DNA from: Telopea speciosissima
Lineage: Eukaryota > Streptophyta > Magnoliopsida > Proteales > Proteaceae
Reading direction: 5' to 3'
Assembly (NCBI RefSeq): GCF_018873765.1
Contig: NC_057924.1
Location: 4,092,001 to 4,156,000 of the forward strand
Length of the DNA: 64,000 nt
Shown: positions 11,306 through 21,300 of the stretch, piece by piece
Layout: each line of letters begins with the position of its first letter
How positions within the stretch are numbered: the stretch's first letter is position 1
Notes under the pieces: generated by a model
What the model was told of the DNA's origin: nothing
The model's database searches: none
What the model saw: only the letters and a program-made list of their open reading frames with translations
Position numbers and translations under genes: made by a program

Positions 11306-12270
11306 ATGGCCAGTTCACAAACTGTAAATGAGAATACAAAGTGGAGCCAAACAAATGTAGACATTTTTGCCTCAATTATGGTGAATGAAGTTAAGAAAGG
11401 CAATAGGGCTACAAATACTTTTAATAAAGCGGGGTAGATGAACATTATGAATGAGTTCAAGGAGAAAACAAATATTACCTATACTAATGCGCAGTTGAGG
11501 AATAAGATGAATAAACTGAGGCATGACTATAGTCAGTTTGAGAAGTTACTGGAGATAACTGGTTTTGGTTGGAATAGTTCGTCATGAACTTATATTGTCG
11601 ATGATGAATTTGTATGGGAAACGCATATAAAGGTACGATCAAAATTTTTATTGGTATTTTTTTTTCTGAAAGATAACGAAGAACGACATATGAGTGTTTT
11701 ATGTATAACAAGAACACCTACTTGGCATGTTTTAAGAAGTATAGACTTACACAGTGGCCAGAACTATGCATGATATTAGGTGATACATATGCAAACGGTG
11801 GAGGAGGCATGACTAATGTTACTGCTTTGTCAAATAATGAGTCCTTTGATGTTGAGGGTACAAAGGAGTCCTTTGATGAATCTAGTTCAGCTGAAGGGGT
11901 AACTCCTTTAGGAGACACTCAACCTGAAGCTACCCCAACACTAGCTACTAGTCACTGGCATGATAGAACTCCGAACGCGAAGAGAGGGAGGAGGAGGACC
12001 AATTACTGGTCAATGGCCTGCAAAGCCATTCAAGACATGAGTAGATCAAGGATAGAATGGGATGCAAGTTTGTCTACTGCTTCAACCTAAATGGCTAAAG
12101 AGATGTACGGGATTACTAGAGTCACAGAGGTACTTGAGTTAGGGTACGAGCTAGATGAAGAATTATATGAGAAAGCACTTAAGAAGATTATGTTTGACCC
12201 ACAATGGACAGAGGCATTAATTCCATGCCCTTCGCATCAAAAGTATATACTCCTCTATACCCTTGACTAA
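11306..12270 (+). pseudogene. Myb/SANT-like domain protein, broken by three stops
   Basis: Two exons (11306-11632 and 11713-12270) join in phase across an 80-bp GT-AG intron. Exon 1 encodes a Myb/SANT-like DNA-binding domain: KWSQTNVDIFASIMVNEV, then NAQLRNKMNKLRHDYSQFEK and LLEITGFGW. Exon 2 has WPELCMILGDTYANG, a Ser/Thr/Glu-rich linker, a basic RGRRRTNYWS stretch and a C-terminal helical part. The frame carries TAG at 11435 (probably from TGG, since Trp is usual here), TGA at 11585 and TAA at 12088. No frameshift is seen, so decay looks recent. Such proteins are common in plants, either as host genes or as the accessory protein of PIF/Harbinger transposons. No transposase is found nearby, so its source is undecided. 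A functional product is very unlikely unless the gene is read as short peptides. Confidence 0.82.
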
Positions 12271-13046
12271 TCTATTCTACTGCTATCTTTTATTATGAAA
12301 TTGTTGGTAATGGATGATTTATGGTTGTTTTTGTCTTAAAATGTACTGAATGAATGAGGTTATGGTGGGGACTTCATTTTGATGGTAGTTTTATATTGAT
12401 GGTTTTGTCAAATTCAAACTTATGGATGTCCTATCTAAATAATTTAAGTAGTTTTTAATGCTGATATTTTGCATTTTTTGCTATAAAAAACGTTAAGTAT
12501 AAAAATTATGGTGTAGGTGACATATAATGTAATTTTTTATAAACAATAGAAACGATTTTGTTAAGTACGCATACAAGTTTTTGTTTCTTCCTAGTTACAG
12601 AAACGTTTTTTTTTCCAGTGGTTCTCATACAACATTTCAGGACCCAGAAACACTAAAAAAAAACACAAAAACACAAAAAAAAAAAAAGAGAAAAAAAAAA
12701 GTGTCGGACCCAAAATCAGTTTTTTAAAATAGAAACATTGTCATACAAAGCCTAAATGACACCATTATAGGTGTATTTAGAACTAGACACCTTCTTTTAA
12801 TTACCCATTATCTTATTCTCGAAAGGTCTTTCACTAAAATAATGTTTTCACTTATGCTACGTTGACATGAAACACCCACTCAGAGTCCCCCCCTCCCTTT
12901 TGATAATTAAGGGGGGAAGGGAGGTCATTACACAAGGGGAAGAGAGAGATAGACACAAACATTCAAGGTGTAGTAGGGCATGTTCTTAGACAACAAACAT
13001 TGCCACTAATTATATTATGTTAGGTGTTATCAAAAAATTATAATAT
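12271..13046. other. Intergenic, no gene seen
   Basis: AT-rich with A-runs at 12650-12700. A short imperfect inverted repeat with ccccccctcccttttgataat and ggggggaagggagg lies near 12888-12930 and may be a degraded small element. Confidence 0.4.
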
Positions 13047-14293
13047 GTTAGGGAAATTTACATCTACCACTCTTGGAGGTTTAAACAATTGCGTCTACTA
13101 TCTTTAAAATTTAAAAAATAACTTCCGTACCCCTGAGTACTAATTAATGACAATTTTATCCCTTCTTATTTCTTGACGAAATAATCCCACTCCACCCCAC
13201 CCCTGTTACTCTTCATCTTCAACGTCTAGAATTCTTAAACACCTCACGGAGTCTCAGTGTTCTAATGCCTTCTTATTTGTTTTCCTTTTCTTTTCCTAGA
13301 TCGCAAAACTAAAAAAAAAAAAAGTAGAAAATGATTGTTTCTATAAAAAAAGATCTGTATATTAAACAAAAAAGAAGGAAGAACACTTCTGATTTGCCGC
13401 AAAAACACTTGGCCGTCTTTATTCCTGCCTTTCTCGACCAATTCAAAAACTCCGAATCTGAAATTAATGTAAGTATGCAAACCAAGTGGAAAGACGAACT
13501 GTAATCGTTTTTAGGTTCGCAAGCAGAGAGAGACAACCACATCAACAACGAGAAGAACACCACGAACAATAAGATCAAAGATCAAACTGAGAGATGCGAT
13601 TACACGAATTGAACGATCTATGGCTCTCTTGAGTTGAAAACAACAAAACAAAAAAAAGAAACCAAAGAAAGAAAAAGGAAGATCAAATTAGAGCGAATAA
13701 ACCTAGGAATCTGAATAGCGAGAGAGAGGGACAAGCATTTGTAGAAGGCCAGATTGAGGTAGAGAGAGATAGAGAGGGGATTTAATAAGAACACAAGAAC
13801 TTGGCTTTTAAGTTTCTAGATGGAGATTCCAATACCAATTCCATGGTTTTCTGTTTCTTCCCTTGTTTTTCATCTTCCTTCTTTTCTCTAGATTTCTATT
13901 TTTTTTCTTTTATTTTCAATTCTTTAAAAAATTACCTTCTGCTAGAAACAGGAGCTACAATGGTCACCGGAAAGGTAAGGGACGTCAGCCGGAGACGCAA
14001 TGGTCGCCGGAGGTGCAAGGGACGCATCCGCAAGTCACTCCAGGTACTGGACCCATGGTTAGTTTGAGGATTAAAAAATTACTACGGTAGGGGTATATTT
14101 GTAAGGGTATTATAAGTATTTAGATTATATTTGAGTGATGAAATCATCACTTAACTATTCTCATCTAATGCTAAAGTTATATTTGTAAGAATTTTTCAAA
14201 ATCCAGAGGATGTTTATGAAATAGATGAAATTTCAAGAATAATAGACGTAATTGTTCGAAACCTCAAGAATGATAAACGTAAATTTCCTTATA
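13047..14293. mobile_element. Mutator-like non-autonomous element, possible gene capture
   Basis: Long inverted ends. Left: gttagggaaatttacatcta, then accactcttggaggttt and caattgcgtctact. Reversed right: aaggaaatttacgtttat, then cattcttgaggtttcgaaca and attacgtctattat, similar for more than 60 bp. The flanks atatgttag and atatactaa match at 6 of 9 positions, so a target duplication is only suggested. The 0.9-kb centre includes CT/GA-rich 5'-UTR-like sequence read on the minus strand (13500-13790) and a GC-richer stretch at 13960-14060 unlike its surroundings. This suggests captured host sequence, but no known protein is recognisable. Confidence 0.55.
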
Positions 14294-15374
14294 TACTAAT
14301 ATATAAATGGTCAGACTCAAATTGAGGCTTCAGCAAACCCAAGTTGAGAAATCTTAAGCTTCACCAAAATCATGGACTGAAAAACCCAACCAGGCATTGT
14401 CGGCCTCATGGTGGGTTTAAGCTCACTGGGACAAACCTACACCTATAATGGTAGATAGTTGTTAGTTTAATAAACTTTCTCCATAAATATTTGGAGGGAA
14501 AAAGAAACGCACATTGTTAGATGCAGAATCTATCGTGCGTCGCCTCACCTAATGAGATATGAGACCAATATTGAAATATTCTTTTCTAATCTGTCCATGT
14601 GGATCCTGTGTGGATGATACAATTATCTGCACTGTCATTAATGTGACGAGTAACGTATGGATTTCTTCTCACAGTGGCATCGTGGAAAACCTCACTCATA
14701 TTTGAAATTTGAAGTCCAATGGTGTCCCTCTCCTGACTCAATTTTCAAGGACTATCTTCGTAAATCGTAAAGGCCGTTGGTGAATGGTGATGGTGATATC
14801 TCTGTAGCGACTCTCATTATTGTTTTCCAGTTTCTTCTTATCCACATTTAACGGTCCATAACTCCACCCACCCTATGGTGCACCAATAAGCCATCCATTC
14901 TTATGACATTTGTCGGGCCCACGGTCTTAGTCCAATCCTATCCAGATCTACGACGAGGAAGATCCTAACACTACCATTAATGGTAGGTCGAGTCGTATAT
15001 AATACTTCAGGTGTAATAAATGAAACTATACGTCTTAAATACGCATATACGGGAACATGCCACAATGCCACATACGGTAGCAATGAGCAATTGAGCATAC
15101 GAACATAGGCCCTCGTCGGAAATTAACCATCGCTTCTCACACTACTCTGTCTCCGTCTGTCGTCTATCTCTCTCTCTGAGCAGTGAGGAGCTCTCTAGGG
15201 TTTCTGTCTCTTTATTTTCTTCCGTAAATCTAGGGTTTCAAGACGAAAGTTCGGAAAATCAGATAAGAATCTCAGGCAATGCAACCGTTTTTTTGATTTC
15301 GTTCTTCATATTTCTTTATCGTATATTCTCATTCGAAAAACCTGCCTTTATCGGAGCAGAATAGCTCAGCTTTC
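14294..15374 (+). promoter_or_regulatory. Upstream region and 5' UTR of the EBS-like gene
   Basis: No gene. From about 15140 the sequence becomes CT-rich (tctctctctctgagcag) with two tagggtttc words, a pattern common in 5' UTRs of broadly expressed plant genes. The words tcgtatataatac near 14990 are TATA-like but lie 380 bp from the ATG, so the true start site is not fixed. Confidence 0.45.
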
Positions 15375-18300
15375 ATGGCGAAAACGAAGCCTGGGAAAAA
15401 AGACTTGGATTCCTACACCATCAAAGGCACTAACAAGGTCGTCAGAGGTATATTTTTCTTGAGACTGCGGTCTTATATTTGGATGCTCAAGCGAATTCCG
15501 GTTTTGATGATTTTGTGAACTTTCGGCTGGTTTTGCAGTTGGAGATTGTGTGTTGATGCGTCCTTCAGACTTGGATAAGCCGCCTTATGTAGCACGCGTG
15601 GAGAAGATCGAACTTGACCATCGGAGTAATGTCAAGGTTAAAGTTAGGTGGTACTATCGGCCGGAGGAGTCGATCGGAGGGAGGAGGCAGTTCCATGGAG
15701 CGAAGGAGTTGTTTTTGTCTGACCATTATGATGTGCAGAGTGCGCACACTATCGAGGGAAAGTGTACTGTCCACTCCTTCAAGAACTATACTAAACTTGA
15801 TAATGTCGGAGCTGAGGATTACTTCTGCCGATTCGAGTATAAGGCTTCCACCGGGGGATTTACACCCGACCGTGTGGCAGTGTGAGTCTGAGTTCTACTC
15901 CTTTTAGTCCTGGCTACTGTTCTAACTGGCTTTATTTGGGTTTTGACATTGTTTAGCATGCAGGTATTGTAAATGCGAGATGCCTTACAACCCAGATGAC
16001 CTCATGGTCCAGTGCGAATCATGCAAGGACTGGTATGTGTCTATTCCTTGCTTTCTGCGCCTTCTGGTTTGAGTGGTAGTCTGCAGTGTATACATATCCC
16101 TTATTGGCATCTTATATTTATTTGTTGGCTCGACCAAGCTACAGTGCCAAAATGGTTTTACTTTTGTCAAGAGTTCAAGAGGTTGAAGATGTTTTGGCAT
16201 GTTTTAAATTCCACGCCGACTGGAGATTATTTTGCATTTCCTTGTAGCTTGTAGAGGCTGTTTAGATTGGTAGGTAAATCCTTAATTGCTTGATGGACTT
16301 GCATTTGTTTACTTAAGTTCTCTATCATTTTGATTCCAAATGTTGATTTGAACAAATGCCTGTATTTTCATAGATGGTAAAAATTCATCTATGAAAGTGG
16401 ATTTTTTGGAGAGGAAACCAATCAGGTGTGGACATCGAGTTAGTGGTTTATTAGAAAATTATTTGAGTCTTGATAATCCGACTGTAATACACATGGAAGT
16501 TATTTGGTTCCCCAGGCTATTCTTTTTTATGTGAAGGGCATTTATTGGAGTTTTGTTGCATGTAGGCCACAAAATAGGAAAGCTAAAAAAAGCTTGTTTA
16601 TTAAGACATAACCCTAAAATTTAAGATTTTGTATGGAAAATGAGGAGATTACACCCAACTGTACATTGACACATATTGCTTGGTCGCTTGACAAATGAAA
16701 TGGATGTGAAGGAATTGAGGAACAAACTAGAGAAGCAGTTGAAGCTGCGGCGACATCTATTATGGTTGTATAATTTCATGATATAATTTCCTCATCTCCC
16801 CTCTTTTTAATCTTATGGAATTTCTTTATTATCTTTCTCATAGGTCTCTTATGCTGCATTAGGCCTTGGGCTTTATCATTTGTGTTTTATCTATGTTGAA
16901 AATTAGAGGGGGTATATTGACTGGGTTTCTTTAGTCTTTTTGATTTAAAGCCAATGCAAACTGGGTTTGTGTTGGCTTTTCAGAGTTGTTAGTTGACCTG
17001 CCAAATTCTTAGATGTGTCGGGGTTAATGACCTTCTCCTTCTTAACCCCCCCCCTTTTTGGTGTGGGTTGGTGGGGTAGGTATGAGAATGGGGCGGGTTA
17101 AATGGGGCCCCATCCCTACTGCCCCAAATCATTGGTTCTGGTGCAAACAAGATCGGGTCTGGATCAAATTTGGGTCTATAAAAACCCGGGGGCCCACCAT
17201 GCATTGCTTCGGGCCTGAGTGGTTGGTTGCCTTGTTAACTTTGTAACTTGCAAGCCTGAGTTGAGAAAATTGAGAAAATATTTTAAGTGGGTGAGCTATG
17301 CTTCTGGCAAAACTCGGTTGGTGGTGGGGGTGGGGTTTGATTCTTGCAGCCTCTCTCTCTTAGCCCTTCTATTGAAGTTCATTTAAGCTTGACCAATGGT
17401 TGTTACACAGATTTACTATATGAGAATAGATGGGTAAACCATGAAGAGGGGTATATTTTGTTTTGGGACCTAACTATGCTTCCAAGTTCCAAGTGGTGTA
17501 ATAGGTAATATGAAAGGCTTTACATCCTTTAGGGTCTCATGATTACTATTTATTAAGTATGTTGGTCCAATGTGCACGTCTAGGTTGAGCATTTTCAGTA
17601 GTTCTGTCCAGTTTTAGGTCAGTCCAGTCCAATGGTCAGACTAACCTGCCTGGCGGCCAATTTTGGTTCATGTTCACCTAGCCTTGTCTGGGTTTTAAGC
17701 CTTCGTTTGGGTACGGTCTCTGATAGGACTGATTCATTTGTAGTTTGGCTTACCTTTTTGTTGTTTGTTCTTCTTACGTGTATCATTCTCTTTCCTTATG
17801 GGATCATCTTGTGCTCTTTTTTTATTCTAAATTAGATTTATAAATCCACAATCATTTTGACTTTGAAACTTATCTGGACAGGTTCCATCCTTCGTGTATG
17901 GGTATGACTATTGAACAAGCAAAGAAATTAGAACAGTTTCTGTGCTCTGATTGTTCATCTGATGATGATGCCAAAAGATCCCTGAATAATTTTCCTGTTT
18001 CACCACCTGTTGAGCCTAAGGTAAGGATGCTTAATAATGCCAATGGATGTAATTGAAGAAGTTTTTATGTTACATTTCATTGGTAAGTTGAGTAAGATAT
18101 GTATCTATACATTTTTTGTGGAACTGCATCATGTTCGACCCCCAAACGACAGAAAGATGTAATTGTTTTCATAGGGAATGTTTTCGATTTTGGAATTCCT
18201 ATGATAGGTTTGGGAGAGGGAGGTGTTGGGCATGGGCCCTTTTCCTCTGGGATGATGTGAGGACTGTTACAAGAATTGGTGGGTCCACAGCTGAACAAGA

Positions 18301-21300
18301 TATTATCAAGAAATAAAAACTCATGAACAGTTATGGGCAGCAAACACAACTTCCAAAAACTTAATCTTTAATCCAAAATCTTAAAAAATTCATATGAGAA
18401 TACAGTTTTATTTATAATAAAACTATATTGATAAACTTTAGGACTTCTAATCAAGTAAATAACATCCCCTTTGAGCATAGTACTAAAACTCGTGAAATTT
18501 CGGTCGAGATATCGAATATTTCGAGTATCTCGACCTGTCCGAAACGAAATGCAAGTCCGAAATGAAAAAATGCAATATTTCGAATATTTCGATGAAATTT
18601 CGGTCATCTCGTTTCGGAAATTTCGAAAATCTCGGTAATTTCGGTCATCTCGTTTCGAAAATTTCAGAAATCTCGGACATTTTTGGCATTTTACACCCAC
18701 AGAAAAATACCATATTTCGACCGAGATTTCGACGAAATTTCGGTATCTCGGAAATTTCGGTCAGACCGAAACACCGAAACGAAACGAGATTTAGTACCAT
18801 GCCTTTGAGATAAATTGATACTTAATAGCACACTTAATGAATATGAAAGTTTACTCCTAATATAAATGCAATATAGAAACTCCAATGAGTGCCTAGCTCC
18901 TTTCTTTGTCAAATAAAACTTCTCAAAGAATTAATCTAATCAGGCAACCTAAAATAGAATCCTGTAACAGATCAAGACCTCATCAGTAAATTGTTCATAA
19001 CTTTCCTGGTATAACTTAGAACTGCCAAATCTTGATTTCATTCAATAGGTAGCTCAATAACCTCTCAAATGGCTCTAATATCATTCAAATTAGAGAATTT
19101 AAAAAAAATAGGCCCCAAGAAAAGTGATGGAAACAAACCAATATTGCGTAGTATATTGTTCCCATTCACTAAAAACCTAGCCCATGCTTTATGGAGCATA
19201 TCCAAACCACTCGACTGGGTCATTGGGGTTTGGGATGCTCCTGCTTAATTATCTCTGTAATATAAAGGTAATCTGGTGATTGTGCAAGTTTTGGTCAGTG
19301 GACCAAGTCCATTTAAGGCTGCCTTAGTTATTGGTGACTTAGAAGTTACACATCTCATATAGTTCCATTCATGTGAAGTTAGCATTTGCAAATAAGGGGT
19401 CTTGAGTACGATTAGTACATCCTGACCTTTATTCTGTACTCTATTTCACCTTGGAACCTTCTGTCATTGCTTGATTATTGTTGTCTTCAGTTTTCATAAT
19501 ATATTCTCAGTTCTTTTCTCAATGAAGATTACATTGGGATGCTTGTTTATGTTTGTCCTGTATTTTGAAGTTTGTTTTTATCTACTTCTGAATGGATGAA
19601 ATTTTGTATTTGACACATGTTGGACTCTAGATATTATGTTGCAAATTTTTTAGATATTTTACCTTTTTATTCTAGCTGGACATACTTTAGCATCCATCCT
19701 AAATTGAGTTCCATGTTTTTCACATACCGTTTTGGGTAAATATTAGTTTGTTCAAACCAAGAGCTGCCTAACTTTAAAGATTGGATTTGTCTACTAGCTG
19801 GTTGATTGGGACAAAAACATCTGACTGTATTCAAGAAGCATTTAAAAAATATTATGTCAGATCACAAGCCTATCCTTTTACTTGTATTCTGAAGACCATC
19901 ACAAACCACGATGGAGAACGAAGATGTGCAGCAACTACAAGTGGTGGTAATCTCTCCCTCCCCCTCCCCCCCTCCCCCTCAACAAAAAAACAAAAAAACA
20001 AAAACAATCTTCCTGGTTTATGACCCCCGACAGCCTCTCACTCTCCATTCCCAGTTTTGGAACCACCAGCATACTAGCAACAATGCCCCTGCCTCTTCAC
20101 ATCTGTCTTCTGTGATATGCCCAAATCTTTGAGACTGGATCTCTGCGATCAATCTCTTCCCTTCAATTCTCTCTTCTGTCTTTTCATTTCACAACCACCA
20201 CAGCTGTGGATCAGAAAGTCTAGAGGTAGGCAATTACCGTGATGGCACCACATTAGGGCTTGTTCTTATTATGACCGTTTGATTGGAATCTATTATTAGG
20301 AATGTTGGTAGAAACAAATTTGATATGGATAGCGATAAACACTTTTTTTTAAATAAATATTAAAAAACAACCCTGTTTGGGTACATTTTTTTTAGTGTTG
20401 GAAACAATCCTGTTTGGGTACCCTTTTTTGTTTTTTTTTTTTTTTTTTGTGTCCAACACTAAAAACAGAAAAGGAAAAGACATTGTTTCTGGGTCTCTCT
20501 CCCCCCTCCCCCCTCCCCCCTCCCCCCTAAATTTCTGTTTATAAACGGAAATAATTGAAAATGTATCCAAATTCTACCATACTCATCCATTGTACAGTTT
20601 TATTTCTTGTAAGATTCTGACCTTTGGTCCTCATGGAAATGGATATACTTGTGGAAGTTAATGGAAGCCCATAGAGAAGATGTAAAACCATGGAAGCTGA
20701 AAAGGATGGAAATTTGAGATGAAACAGGAAATGATATAGCATAGTAACCATTATATGATAGGAAAAGAAAATCTTAATGGTTTAAAGAACTTAATGCAGT
20801 GTTGTTCTTTTGCATCTTCAACTTGAATTTTAGTCCTTAATTGTCCTTAGTCTTCATTATACATGACCAAACCGTTCTGCTCAATTCTCTGACATTGTGT
20901 GAACTATTGATGGTATGCTACAATTAAAATTCTACAAGTGCACTAATTTCTATTTCTATTCTTGCTTCATCTCAGCTGTGCTTCTTTATGTGTTATTTCT
21001 TGGTAACCCTACCTTCTGCTATATAAAGCTTGGATGGTTCTAAAACTATATTTTGAAATCTGTCCAATTTTAATAGTATACACCAATCACAGATCAGTTA
21101 GAAGCTTCTCTCACTTCAGCTACCCACTCTAATCATGTAGTCACTAGTCACTTCCTACTCAATTCTCCCTCCTTATGGATAATTACACTAGATAATAGTA
21201 GATGCTTTGGATTATCCTAATCTTTAACTACTATACTCCCTTGTGCTTCTCTTAACTTTACTGAAGTCAAACTAGATATATTCTATTTAGTCCTGCTTAG

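Noticed and set aside
11718..11918. Minus-strand frame overlapping the SANT-like gene
   Set aside because: It is the shadow of a spliced plus-strand frame that has clear family similarity.
13309..13578. 89-codon hydrophobic minus-strand frame
   Set aside because: Phe/Leu runs come from A/T homopolymers, and it lies inside a transposon.
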